Shown one piece after another: positions 1-8,478 of a stretch of DNA of 64,000 bases. The position numbers were made by a program, and so were the translations under genes. How positions within the stretch are numbered: position 1 is the first letter of the stretch; each line of letters begins with the position of its first letter. Source of the stretch: Paenibacillus helianthi. GTDB lineage: Bacteria; Bacillota; Bacilli; Paenibacillales; Paenibacillaceae. Location of the stretch: positions 101,393-165,392 of the forward strand of contig NZ_LVWI01000092.1 in the NCBI RefSeq assembly GCF_001909055.1, in the 5' to 3' direction. The notes under the pieces were generated by a model, which was not told where the DNA came from, searched no databases, and was given only the letters and a program-made list of their open reading frames with translations.

Positions 1-15
1 TTTCAAATCAATCAT
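1..15 (-). CDS. Start of an unknown gene running off the left edge
   Basis: Only five codons lie in the window: an ATG at 13-15 read on the minus strand, giving M-I-D-L-K. A good Shine-Dalgarno sequence (AAGGAGA) lies just upstream on that strand. Nothing can be said of the product. It has the same orientation as the antiterminator gene and the biosynthetic operon. Confidence 0.35.
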
Positions 16-454
16 ACTGTCTCCTTAATTACCAATAGATTTAGTAACAATAATCTATTAATTGTTAGCATTTTGATGTTACTCATTTAACAATCCCCCC
101 ATTAATAACGTACTTCACCGCAACTAAATCCATATATTTAATATTCAACCAACAAAAAATATTACATGCGGTGGCCGGGCAGAATCACCCTTGCCATAAG
201 AATCTGGTACGAGATATTCATAAGGGCACCGGTCAATGTATTTCGGCCGCCACTTTGACCAGAGGCGGAGGATCAACGCTAGACATAATAAAGATAATTA
301 ATAGACCTCAGTGTCTTTATCTTAGGCTAAGCAGGCCTTTAAAGTAATGTGGAGAATTATATTACAATAAAAAATAAATTGATGACAGGGATACTTATGC
401 TGTCCGTCACTCTGTGCCTTTCAAATGAACACTCATCCAATTGGAGGAATTAAT
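16..454. other. Intergenic region with possible gene debris
   Basis: This 439-base stretch separates two divergent genes. Most of it is AT-rich. A GC-richer island at about 165-290 stays open on the minus strand for about 40 codons (containing W-S-K-W-R-P and D-S-Y-G-K-G-D), with no convincing start or ribosome binding site. It looks like a decayed fragment of something imported, but I do not recognise it. No clear promoter for the plus-strand gene at 455 could be assigned. Confidence 0.3.
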
Positions 455-1459
455 TTGTCAATACAGTTGCCATTAGGTGATTCACCAATAAATGGATATC
501 AACATCATGCTTTTCCTCTTCTTATTAGCTCTTTACACCCCGATTTTTTTCAATGGTTTAATTGTAATTATATTCAAATATACTGTAATAAGGATATAGG
601 ATCTGGACTAAGTTTTAACTTTTATGACTTTCCAAGCCTAAAATCAAAATCACCATTTCTAGGCGAAATGTACATCCCAAAAAGTTTAATTGAACGATAT
701 GTTAATCCTATAAAATTTCTAATCGATTCATTGGAGAATAACCACTATATAGTGACGTTTGTTGATGAATTTTATATACCTGAAAGAGTTGCGTATCAAA
801 AATATCATTATATACACGACATCCTTATATATGGATATGATAACACAAGGAAAATTTTCAACGTTGCTGGATACAATAACAAAAGAGTTCTTGGAACTTC
901 CGAAGTAGAGTTCTTAAATTTCGAAAAAGCTTTTTATAGTACATTAGCAACAGGAGACTTAGCTAAATGGGCTGATGGCATGCACTTATTACAATTAAAA
1001 CCGGAAAATTCATACAACTTTGATTTAGAGATTTTCATAGAATTTATAGAAGATTATTTATCTTCAAGTGATACCTCTTATAGATTAAGAATGTACGAAA
1101 ATAACAACAATAAATTCATTTATGGTATGGATACTTATAATTCAATTATCAAATACCTTATGCATATAGAAGATGAAATAGATATACGTTTTTTTCATAT
1201 ATTCTATGAACATAAGAAATGTATGTTTTCTAGAATACGTTTTTTAATCGATGAATTGGGTATCCATTTTAACCCTTTAATCCTAGAAGAATATTTTGAT
1301 ATAGAAAGGAACGCCTTGATATCTCGAAATCTCAGTTTGAAATACGAGATTATACGACAAGAGCAAGTAATCAGTAAAATCATACAAATCATAAGAGAAA
1401 TTAAGTGTAAAGAAGATCACGCATTGAATTTGTTGGTTAATGATTTAAAAAATACATGA
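455..1459 (+). CDS. Free-standing BtrH-like (papain-fold) protein, apparently without the catalytic Cys
   Basis: The 334-residue protein resembles the family of the butirosin protein BtrH N-terminal domain, whose papain-like fold moves an acyl group from a carrier protein to an amine. Seen: an N-terminal segment with N-G-Y-Q-H-H where the family has its Cys, then a central V-D-E-F-Y-I-P and H-D-I-L-I-Y-G-Y-D, matching the family's Asp-Tyr and His strands. The nucleophilic Cys is not evident, so it may be inactive, a partner, or an immunity protein. I prefer the TTG at 455, which has GGAGG seven bases upstream; the ATG at 425 has no ribosome binding site. It is the only substantial plus-strand gene, divergent from the gene at the left edge and convergent with the loaP-like gene. 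The C-terminal half is helical and charged and unrecognised. AT-rich base use differs from the operon. Confidence 0.6.
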   Translation: MSIQLPLGDSPINGYQHHAFPLLISSLHPDFFQWFNCNYIQIYCNKDIGSGLSFNFYDFPSLKSKSPFLGEMYIPKSLIERYVNPIKFLIDSLENNHYIVTFVDEFYIPERVAYQKYHYIHDILIYGYDNTRKIFNVAGYNNKRVLGTSEVEFLNFEKAFYSTLATGDLAKWADGMHLLQLKPENSYNFDLEIFIEFIEDYLSSSDTSYRLRMYENNNNKFIYGMDTYNSIIKYLMHIEDEIDIRFFHIFYEHKKCMFSRIRFLIDELGIHFNPLILEEYFDIERNALISRNLSLKYEIIRQEQVISKIIQIIREIKCKEDHALNLLVNDLKNT

Positions 1460-1495
1460 AAACAACTATTACCGGGATATAAGCACACAGAAGGC

Positions 1496-1572
1496 AAAGG
1501 CTTTTTTCCGTGAGCTTTACGGCTCTCCTTAACCTCCTGCTCCAATTCCTGCAGATGGGTTGGGGCGTTTCC
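1496..1572 (-). pseudogene. Short transposase-like fossil
   Basis: The minus strand is open here and reads through Q-E-L-E-Q-E-V-K-E-S-R-K and H-G-K-K-P-L, resembling the linker of IS1182/IS5-type transposases. A stop lies directly upstream in the same frame and there is no start, so it can only be a remnant. The match is from memory of the family and is weak. Confidence 0.25.
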
Positions 1573-1904
1573 TTAGAACCTCAAGCGTGTAGAGGTTTTT
1601 ATTGGCATTGGCTGGATAAGCATAGAATCGGTAATCAGTAGACGTTTTGTAATTATGTGGTGGAAGATCGCAAGCCGGACCAATTCATCAAAGATATCCT
1701 GAAAAACAGAAGTTCCCACAACCAGTTATTCCGGTTCCAGCTAATGGTGGAATGGGCGGGAACCCGCTCAGGCCAGGTTTATATCGATCTCTTTTACCAA
1801 TACAGGTTCCGAGCGGATGCCAAATCAGCATCATTTTAAATAAACGGACGGGTGAAATCTAGAGCCTTCCCATGCTAGAGCCATAGAACAGATGAACTTT
1901 TCAT

Positions 1905-1936
1905 TAAAAAAACGAAAAATTCATGTGCGAATGAAC
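1905..1936 (-). terminator. Candidate intrinsic terminator of the loaP-like gene
   Basis: Read on the minus strand, TTCAT and ATGAA flank a six-base loop and are followed by TTTTTCG and a further run of T. The stem is short and AT-rich but the T tract is long. It lies about 160 bases beyond the stop codon at 2093, facing the right way. Confidence 0.35.
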
Positions 1937-2092
1937 TGACGCAAGAGGTGATACCGGATTTAGAATTCCTTATAGGAATAACTTATTGAGGAAGACCCCC
2001 TTTCCCTTAGATAGCGCTTTCATCTCACTTCAAATTAGTTCGTATTCTATTGCTTTACTTCCCCGTTCTCTCGTGGTTATGTATTTTTGTTA

Positions 2093-2902
2093 TTACTGAG
2101 ATTCTGTTTGGATATAATGAACTAAATCATCAATGGTTTGTAGCTTTTCCATAGATAGAAAGTCATCAGATACTTTAATCCCAAATTCCGACTCTACGTT
2201 ATAAATAAGCTTAATGAAATAAATCGAATTAATTCCGTTACTAATAAATTTATTGCTAAGTGATGTTAACGTTGAAAGTTGAAGCAATTCTTTGATCATG
2301 TTTTCAACTCGTTGCCTTACTTCAAGCCAAGGACACTGTATTGGATTCAGCAAAGTATTCGTTGTTGAATCCATAGCTTCGAAACCGATATCAATTAACT
2401 TTTCTTGACCCATTATATAAATCGCAAGCTTCGCTCGTTGCTGTCGCTTATCGATTTTCTTAATACGGTCTTCCATTCCGACCAATGGACCGGATAAAAT
2501 AGTCAATTTGTTATTGCACAACCAAAATTTTGAGTATTCTATAGTATCAGTTTTAGGGTCGATTAGCTCAAAGAGTACTTCCATTTCTTCATCAGGGATC
2601 CACTTAAAAAAAACATCTTCATTTTGAAACTGAATATCCTTTTTGTTTCTGTAGTTAAGGAAAGATATTATATAGTGTATTTTTTTGATTTTATTGTATT
2701 TAGAAAAATCCATTTTAGTTTGTAAAAACACATAACCAGGAAACATCATTTTAATGACATGCACTATTACGCCACTTTTCTTTTCAGGAACCTTTCTTTT
2801 GGGGATAAAACATTTGCAATCTACATTTCCCAATTCAATTTGAATCTGATACCTTACATATTCTTCCTCGCCGTTTTTTACAAATAACGCGTACCATTTC
2901 AT
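2093..2902 (-). CDS. loaP: LoaP-type NusG paralogue fused to an acyl/peptidyl-carrier-like domain
   Basis: LoaP proteins are specialised NusG paralogues that keep RNA polymerase going through long operons, typically polyketide operons in Bacillota. Seen: an NGN domain at about residues 1-110 (starts M-K-W-Y-A-L-F-V; contains F-P-G-Y-V-F-L), a KOW region at about 125-180 (L-S-G-P-L-V-G-M and I-K-K-I-D-K-R, the LoaP-like form), then about 80 extra residues. The extra part reads as a carrier domain: N-G-I-N-S-I with Ser226 at the phosphopantetheine position, then a hydrophobic helix and E-F-G-I-K-V. Normal LoaP/NusG proteins stop near residue 170-180, so 269 residues in one uninterrupted frame is a genuine extension. 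AGGTGG precedes the ATG by seven bases. It lies 629 bases beyond the operon on the same strand, with its own candidate promoter. The NusG part is secure; the carrier call rests on the Ser motif and spacing. Confidence 0.8.
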   Translation of the reverse strand: MKWYALFVKNGEEEYVRYQIQIELGNVDCKCFIPKRKVPEKKSGVIVHVIKMMFPGYVFLQTKMDFSKYNKIKKIHYIISFLNYRNKKDIQFQNEDVFFKWIPDEEMEVLFELIDPKTDTIEYSKFWLCNNKLTILSGPLVGMEDRIKKIDKRQQRAKLAIYIMGQEKLIDIGFEAMDSTTNTLLNPIQCPWLEVRQRVENMIKELLQLSTLTSLSNKFISNGINSIYFIKLIYNVESEFGIKVSDDFLSMEKLQTIDDLVHYIQTESQ

Positions 2903-3016
2903 CTAAATACCACCTACTAGAATATTGAAATGTACTATTTTAATCAATTCAAATCCTTATATAGAACTGTTTCTCATACAATAATCTTGAGCAAGGATCA
3001 GCTCTAGTGTTCGGGT

Positions 3017-3038
3017 ATATTATCTCCTAGAATAATAT
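3017..3038. repeat. Inverted repeat overlapping the candidate loaP promoter
   Basis: ATATTAT at 3017-3023 and ATAATAT at 3032-3038 form a perfect 7-base inverted repeat with an 8-base spacer. It covers the candidate -10 box, so it could be an operator or, after transcription, a small hairpin. AT-rich DNA makes chance possible. Confidence 0.3.
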
Positions 3039-3061
3039 TTCTCCTTCTTGAAATTTCGCAA
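3032..3061 (-). promoter_or_regulatory. Candidate sigma-A promoter of the loaP-like gene
   Basis: On the minus strand TTGCGA (3056-3061) and TATTAT (3032-3037) are 18 bases apart. The implied transcript start near 3025 would leave a leader of about 120 bases before the ATG at 2902. Confidence 0.35.
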
Positions 3062-3188
3062 TAAATTTCACCCATAAAGTGATATTTAATTCACATTCAT
3101 TTATTATTATATACCACCCTCCCAAGTCCATCATTAGGATATTTTGTAGTATTTTTCCTAAATATGTCGAAAAAAGTAGCTTGCTAAA

Positions 3189-3428
3189 TTATCGCAGCAA
3201 AGGTAGAACCACATCAAACAGTGAAATTAAACCTGCGCGTTTGAGTCTGCTCCGGTCTACACCCTGACTTGTGGCGATCCCCCACAAAACTCGGCTGGCA
3301 CGTGGTGCGGCAAAGTCAAATAGTAGCCGGGGTGAATCTTTTTCCGATCCAAAACTTGCAGCACTCAACTCAATTTCTCGTTGAAGAACAGCCCCCCGGC
3401 TAATACAGTCCCAATCTCTGACAACTTT
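3189..3428 (-). pseudogene. Unrecognised open fragment of about 79 codons without a start
   Basis: Between stop codons at 3429-3431 and 3189-3191 the minus strand is open and GC-richer than its surroundings. It reads through motifs such as E-L-S-A-A-S-F-G, L-L-F-D-F-A-A-P-R and W-G-I-A-T-S-Q-G. No start codon with a ribosome binding site was found. A second minus-strand frame over part of the same stretch also gives plausible peptide, interrupted by stops. It lies in the 629-base gap (2903-3531) between the exporter gene and loaP. It is probably a decayed gene or mobile-element end. Confidence 0.3.
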
Positions 3429-3478
3429 TCACAAAAACTTCACGTGAACGTTATGGCTATTTACCAGTTACCTACTGT

Positions 3479-3519
3479 TATTCACCTGCCATACCGCTCT
3501 ATTTTTGTAGAGGTGAATA
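3479..3519. repeat. 9-base inverted repeat just beyond the operon's last stop codon
   Basis: TATTCACCT (3479-3487) and AGGTGAATA (3511-3519) are perfect complements separated by 23 bases. No T tract follows on either strand, so it is not a standard intrinsic terminator. A separate perfect 10-base palindrome, TTCACGTGAA, lies at 3439-3448. No convincing terminator for the 60-kb operon was found in 2903-3531, so read-through into loaP is possible. Confidence 0.35.
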
Positions 3520-3531
3520 CTGCCCAACTTG

Positions 3532-6500
3532 TTAACAATGGGCTACAAATCCGAACTCATCTATAGCCACCATCCCCCCCCTTTCCAATTTTAGTATCTT
3601 GTCTGCTAAGGAAAAAAAACGATCATCATGTGTAATCGCAATGATGCATTTCCCGCTATTCTTAAACCGCATTAGCATTTCTTGATAAAAAAACTCCCTG
3701 AATTCAGGATCCTGCTCGGCAGCCCACTCATCAAATAGCGAGACAGGCTTATCTTCCAACATACTCACTAACATAGCTAAGCGCTTCCTCTGTCCAGATG
3801 AGAGCTTTGTAGTCGAAAACCGTCTATCGGTTACTTTCACCTTATGATCGATCTGTAACAGTTTCATGCTGCGCTCAAGCTTCTCGTCTATAGCAGCCTC
3901 GTTGATACCGTATAGTTTATCGAACAGATGATAGTCACTAAAAATGACCGAGAAATACTCTCCTAACATGTCCTGAGAGACAGGCTGTCCATTCACGACA
4001 ACTTCACCTTTGGTGGGAACATACAGGCCCGTAATAATTTTCGCCAATGTCGATTTCCCGCTTCCGTTTCCCCCGGTAATAAAAATAAGCTCACCCTGAT
4101 TAAACGTGAAGTTGATGGGCCCTAAATGAAATGTTTCGCCATTCTCATCTGTATAACTGTACTCAACATTTCTTAACGCGATAGAAATTGGCATTGCGTC
4201 ATTCACACCGATGTTAACATGGGCTTTCTCTGCATCCATAGAGGAAATATGCTCTTCAAACCTTTCTAACCGTTTCCATATTACCTGTAGCTGCATGATA
4301 CTGGGAATAAAGTTTAATATGCCATGTACCGGCCCTACCATATACAAAATAACCAACACGTAGTTTTGTAGAATATCGTTTGTCACATTAGCAAACATAT
4401 ACGGAAATCCGAATACGATTGTTCCCAACACAAACGTAAATAGCAGTTCTCCAATAACGAACACATTTACGAATTTCAAAGATCCTTGCACATTGGTCGA
4501 GCGGTTGTTTTCACAGCTTTCCATAATATCTTGCCTAAAGGATTCCCGCTTATTTTGGTGCAGATTGAGTTCTTTCATACCATGCACGAGATCATTAATG
4601 AATCCAAAGAACGTTTCTTGTGTGTCTCTATTCCGGTTCCAAAAAACATTGGCTTGCTGCCCAATATATCTATAGAGCCCCGCGGCAAGCAGTATGACAC
4701 CGATTGCAAGCAGCAACCCAAAGACATTCTTGGCTCCTAAATATATAAAACAGAATAGCACTGTAACCAAACACGTTACACCATTCAAAAGCATTCGTGG
4801 CAATTCACTTATCGCTGCAGTATCGTTGTTTAAAGCAGTATGGATTGCACCACGGTCTAATTCTTCGAATTTATGATAAGAAGCATGAAGCAACTTATCG
4901 ATCAAAACACTTCTCTTCTTATAAACAACGTTATTCGTTAGAGTGATAAGATTAGCTTGTACGAACTTTGAACCGATAACATATACCGCTACTGCCATAA
5001 TAAAATATAAAAACCAATCAAAACTACTTCGATTATCGGCTTGATTTAACTTCTCATTGATAATAAAGATGACAGAGGCATTTCCCAGACCAGTAAGTAA
5101 CCCGACTGTTGTAAGCTGGAAATATAACCGTTCGCCTTCCATAGGGAAAAAATGGGTTAAAAGAATATATGCGGAGAACAAAACCTCTACGACGAGTAAC
5201 ATGATGACAGCAGGGATTATTGTAGCAGGTCCCCATACCGAAACTGCTGACCAAGGCATTTGTTCAAAGAAGACATTAGGCATCTGATATATAATATACA
5301 TGAAGCCACCGAGCACCAGCACAAAATAGAAGAGCTTGTATACACTCTTACGGCCATTATGCATCAATCTTCTCTTGCCGCGAAGCAATTGATACATCAT
5401 CCGGCTCAAAGCAACTGTAGTCGCCCCAATCAGTGTCAGTAAAAATAGAATGACAAGGCTCATCATTTTGTCTATGTCGGCAAGATGATCCGAGCTGATT
5501 TTCGCTACAGTCTCATTATCCAATATACTCTCAATACCTAGTGCTATTCCTTTGATATAGGAAGTGTTGATATTGGACATTACCCCTATACCTAGCCCCG
5601 TCTCTGGCCGAAGCAATATATATGAGGAATAGTTCGGATTATTCCCCCCGTGCTGAAGCTCGCCGCCCCCATTTTGTATAATTTCCCAACCACCTGCATA
5701 TGATGCTCCCTCTATACTAGGAGGCACTTGGCGGTTTGGCAGATGCGTCTTATGGATAGCGTTTAAAATAGGACTCTCATTGGCTAATTCGTTTCCTCTG
5801 AATTGAACCAGCATCCACTTACCCAAGTCGTCTGCATCTGTAATAATATAGCCTGCTGCCGTATTTCCTCGATAAATCGGTGCATCATATGCAGTTGGCC
5901 TAAAAAATCTCATTTTGTAGCCTGTGGCCATTTCGTCTAAATGCGGTTTTTCGACCCCGAAATACGTGTGATGAAGCCCTAGTGGCACCAACAGTGAATC
6001 TTTAATGAAACGTTCAAACGACATTTTGGTAACGCTCTCAATTACAAGCGCTAGCACATCATAATTCAATGTTGCGTATTCGAATTTCTGTCCTGGATAA
6101 AAATCAAGGTTGTGATCCAACAATAATCTGACCGTTTGCTCTAACGCGTCATCCTTTGTCGTTTCCGGTATATACCCGATCATTTGGGAGGATATGCCGC
6201 TAGTATGGTGCAGCAATTGCTCTAACGTAATATCAACGTAATCATCATAAGCGGCATTTTTATATTTGCCTTTAAATTTCAATTTCAACCACGGTATATA
6301 TTTGCTGACCGGATCACTTGTCCGTAAAAGCCCTTTTTCCTCCAGCAAATATATACCCGCAGCTGTGTATGCCTTACTATTTGATCCCAATTCGAATAAT
6401 GTACTTGCCGTTACCTTTGTGGAATGTTCTTTATCTGCGTATCCAAACCCGTTGCTGTAGATAATACTATGATCCATAGCAATAACCAAAGCAAATCCAG

Positions 6501-6669
6501 GAATCTTACCTTTCTTCATCTGTTTCTTAACATATGTGTTAATTTGTTCGAGCTTTTGCATTTCACTGTCATTAGGTGGTGTTACACTCTCGGCTTCAGC
6601 AGGAGCTGATAGTAAAAAATTTATGCCCAGTAGAATCGTAATAAGAATTGTCGTTATTCGGATAAACAT
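3532..6669 (-). CDS. S12 (beta-lactamase-fold) D-Asn prodrug peptidase fused to a cyclic-peptide-type ABC exporter
   Basis: The protein (1045 residues) probably exports the finished prodrug and removes its N-acyl-D-Asn cap outside the cell. Order seen: signal peptide (1 to about 28); S12 serine hydrolase with S96-N-S-K99, a Tyr near 199 in F-E-Y-A-T-L-N-Y and an H-G-G near 336; a cluster of membrane helices at about 405-530; a six-helix ABC membrane domain at about 540-810; and a nucleotide-binding domain with Walker A G-G-N-G-S-G-K-S-T near 872, signature L-S-S-G-Q, a Walker B ending D-E-W and an H-loop. Family knowledge: ZmaM of zwittermicin has this peptidase-ABC fusion, while ClbP and XcnG have only the peptidase and three helices. 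The ATG at 6669 has GAGGT at good spacing and starts the signal peptide directly; an upstream ATG at 6702 lacks that. It is the last gene of the operon, and its substrate logic matches the first module (59302-63795). Confidence 0.85.
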   Translation of the reverse strand: MFIRITTILITILLGINFLLSAPAEAESVTPPNDSEMQKLEQINTYVKKQMKKGKIPGFALVIAMDHSIIYSNGFGYADKEHSTKVTASTLFELGSNSKAYTAAGIYLLEEKGLLRTSDPVSKYIPWLKLKFKGKYKNAAYDDYVDITLEQLLHHTSGISSQMIGYIPETTKDDALEQTVRLLLDHNLDFYPGQKFEYATLNYDVLALVIESVTKMSFERFIKDSLLVPLGLHHTYFGVEKPHLDEMATGYKMRFFRPTAYDAPIYRGNTAAGYIITDADDLGKWMLVQFRGNELANESPILNAIHKTHLPNRQVPPSIEGASYAGGWEIIQNGGGELQHGGNNPNYSSYILLRPETGLGIGVMSNINTSYIKGIALGIESILDNETVAKISSDHLADIDKMMSLVILFLLTLIGATTVALSRMMYQLLRGKRRLMHNGRKSVYKLFYFVLVLGGFMYIIYQMPNVFFEQMPWSAVSVWGPATIIPAVIMLLVVEVLFSAYILLTHFFPMEGERLYFQLTTVGLLTGLGNASVIFIINEKLNQADNRSSFDWFLYFIMAVAVYVIGSKFVQANLITLTNNVVYKKRSVLIDKLLHASYHKFEELDRGAIHTALNNDTAAISELPRMLLNGVTCLVTVLFCFIYLGAKNVFGLLLAIGVILLAAGLYRYIGQQANVFWNRNRDTQETFFGFINDLVHGMKELNLHQNKRESFRQDIMESCENNRSTNVQGSLKFVNVFVIGELLFTFVLGTIVFGFPYMFANVTNDILQNYVLVILYMVGPVHGILNFIPSIMQLQVIWKRLERFEEHISSMDAEKAHVNIGVNDAMPISIALRNVEYSYTDENGETFHLGPINFTFNQGELIFITGGNGSGKSTLAKIITGLYVPTKGEVVVNGQPVSQDMLGEYFSVIFSDYHLFDKLYGINEAAIDEKLERSMKLLQIDHKVKVTDRRFSTTKLSSGQRKRLAMLVSMLEDKPVSLFDEWAAEQDPEFREFFYQEMLMRFKNSGKCIIAITHDDRFFSLADKILKLERGGMVAIDEFGFVAHC

Positions 6670-6733
6670 CGCGTACCTCACTTCTATTGGAGTCGGCCAC
6701 ACCAGTTGACTATTGAGAGAAGCACGAGGGCAA

Positions 6734-7483
6734 CTAACTCATTGCCAACGTTTTTGCTATTACCTTATTAATCTCAGCTTGGTGAGATTGAATAAAGAAG
6801 TGCCCGTCCTCGTATAATAAAAAGCGAACATTGGTGTCGGGTGAGCTGTATTGGTCCCACTCCTTTACTTCCTCTAAGTTTAATGTATCTTTGGTTCCGT
6901 GCATAACTGTAACATTGCAGCCAAATTTCCCTATCGGGCCTTCATGTTGATACTCTTCAATCATTTTATAGTCAGACCGAATAATGGGCAGAAAAACATC
7001 CTGCAACTTTACGTCCTCAAACAGATCTTTTAAAGTTCCTCCAAGATCTCTAAGCTTATCAATTAATTGTTTATTCGACATAAGATGGCATTTAATACCA
7101 CTTGACATCAAATGCGGCGGTTTCTGCCCCGATAAAAAAATATGTTTGGGCTGAACAAGGTTTAATAGTTTAATTTTCCGATATAATTCATACACAATTG
7201 TCGCCCCCATGGAATGGCCAAACAGGGAGTAAGCCGAACCATTGAACACAGAATCGGCTACCATTGATTGAAATATATCTTCAACACAATCACTTAACGT
7301 TTGGGCAAAAGGTTCACCAAACCTCTTACCCCTCCCGGCTATCTCCAATGGATCGATTTTAATATGATCATTGTGATACTTCTGCCAACTCATGTAAATC
7401 GATGCTGAACTCCCCGCATGAGAAACACAACATAATCGAATAGCCTGATTACTCTCCTTTTCTACCCTTGTGCCATTAATCAT
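6734..7483 (-). CDS. Type II (editing) thioesterase
   Basis: A 249-residue alpha/beta hydrolase of the GrsT/SrfAD kind, which clears stalled or wrongly primed acyl groups from carrier proteins. Seen: the nucleophile elbow G-H-S-M-G with Ser91, an Asp in H-G-T-K-D and a late D-G-H-F-F histidine, so the triad looks complete. Its start overlaps the end of the SbnB-like gene by eight bases, indicating translational coupling, and it is followed after 64 bases by the exporter. No type I thioesterase domain is attached to any synthetase here, so this is the only classical thioesterase in the window. It could in principle help release, but the family's usual job is repair. Confidence 0.9.
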   Translation of the reverse strand: MINGTRVEKESNQAIRLCCVSHAGSSASIYMSWQKYHNDHIKIDPLEIAGRGKRFGEPFAQTLSDCVEDIFQSMVADSVFNGSAYSLFGHSMGATIVYELYRKIKLLNLVQPKHIFLSGQKPPHLMSSGIKCHLMSNKQLIDKLRDLGGTLKDLFEDVKLQDVFLPIIRSDYKMIEEYQHEGPIGKFGCNVTVMHGTKDTLNLEEVKEWDQYSSPDTNVRFLLYEDGHFFIQSHQAEINKVIAKTLAMS

Positions 7484-8444
7484 CTAATCGGACTCCGTTC
7501 CCAGTCGATAATGCTTTCTTGTAGTAGTAGGAAGCCACCGCAATATCGAATACGGCCATCCCCATAGGATTAAAATAGATGGGATCACTTTCTGCGAACC
7601 GACATTTTTCAGCCACACATACCATTTCTACAATTGATTTGGTTTGATCCTTGGTTAATCCCCTCTCCTTTGCCAGCATTTCAATATCTGTATTCTCTCT
7701 GCATACTTCATCCCAATCATCAACGATGATAGACGAGGTGTGATTGATGATGTCAGGTTTATAATCTCTAAGCGACACATTGAGCAACAAGGATCCTGGT
7801 TTGGGCGGTTGATCGATATACCGATGCTTTGATACTGTGCAAGTAACGACAATGTCCGAAGCTTCATATGCCTCAACCCAATGTGCTGCGATGACGACTT
7901 TATGTCTGATATCCTCGGAAAGAGCATTAACGTTAACACCAGCGATATCATAAAGGATGAATTTATTTATCTTGTCTCCAAAAAGGTCCTGTAGCATTTC
8001 CAAATGAAGTTGGCCTATCGGCCCAAAACCGATTATGCCTACGACGCCATCATTCCAATTACGTATTGTATCGTAATATTGAACTACAAGTCCTGATACA
8101 GAAGCCGTACGAATGCCACTGATCAGCGCTGAATTGATAGTTGCTAGAGCTTTACCTGTTGATGTGTCATTCAAAATAGTAACCGAGTGGGCTCTCTTCA
8201 TCCCTATCGCTAAATTTCCAGGAAAGCTGGCAATCCATTTGATACCGGCAGCAAATATGTCGCCTCCTACGAAGGCAGGCATAGCAATAATTCGATTAAC
8301 TGGATCATAGTAACGCAGATAAGGCTTAATGGGCTGATTGTAGTCATTTGTATGCAGCAATCGTACCGTTTCTTCGATAACACCTACTGTTTCACACCAA
8401 TTCAATCCACATTTCACCAAGTCCGCTGTGTTCAAATACAACAT
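7476..8444 (-). CDS. SbnB-like dehydrogenase for 2,3-diaminopropionate
   Basis: A member of the ornithine cyclodeaminase/mu-crystallin family, 322 residues. In staphyloferrin B biosynthesis SbnB oxidatively splits N-(2-amino-2-carboxyethyl)-L-glutamate to L-2,3-diaminopropionate and 2-oxoglutarate with NAD. Seen: the Rossmann glycine motif G-I-I-G-F-G-P-I-G, an upstream K-W-I-A-S-F-P-G-N stretch typical of SbnB, and G-M-A-V-F-D-I-A near the C-terminus. I chose the ATG at 8444 because GGAGG stands eight bases upstream; the frame is open back to 8591, but that part overlaps the SbnA-like gene and looks unnatural. Pairing with the SbnA-like gene 34 bases upstream makes the pathway assignment strong. 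Zwittermicin (ZmaU/ZmaV) uses the same pair. Confidence 0.85.
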   Translation of the reverse strand: MLYLNTADLVKCGLNWCETVGVIEETVRLLHTNDYNQPIKPYLRYYDPVNRIIAMPAFVGGDIFAAGIKWIASFPGNLAIGMKRAHSVTILNDTSTGKALATINSALISGIRTASVSGLVVQYYDTIRNWNDGVVGIIGFGPIGQLHLEMLQDLFGDKINKFILYDIAGVNVNALSEDIRHKVVIAAHWVEAYEASDIVVTCTVSKHRYIDQPPKPGSLLLNVSLRDYKPDIINHTSSIIVDDWDEVCRENTDIEMLAKERGLTKDQTKSIVEMVCVAEKCRFAESDPIYFNPMGMAVFDIAVASYYYKKALSTGNGVRLDD

Positions 8445-8478
8445 ATATCTCAGCCTCCGCTTTCCATTTCGATATCTC

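Larger units (their letters stand above)
1460..2092. other. Convergent intergenic region with debris
   Basis: The region lies between the 3' ends of the BtrH-like gene and the loaP-like gene. It holds the transposase-like fossil (1496-1572), a 60-codon plus-strand open stretch (1657-1839) that I do not recognise and do not call, and a weak hairpin with a T tract (1905-1936). The stretch from 1940 to 2092 shows nothing further. Confidence 0.4.

Noticed and set aside
383..452. Possible leader peptide upstream of the BtrH-like gene (ATG at 383, hydrophobic start, stop overlapping the GGAGG region)
   Set aside because: No ribosome binding site and no regulatory pattern such as repeated codons or attenuator hairpins.
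1657..1839. Plus-strand open frame of 60 codons
   Set aside because: It has no recognisable motif and no good ribosome binding site, and sits among debris. I could not support a gene call.
3479..3519. Inverted repeat as intrinsic terminator of the operon
   Set aside because: The loop is 23 bases and no T tract follows on the minus strand. Kept only as a repeat.
6734..7483. Type I releasing thioesterase
   Set aside because: It is a separate 249-residue protein with the layout of editing thioesterases and is not fused to a carrier domain.
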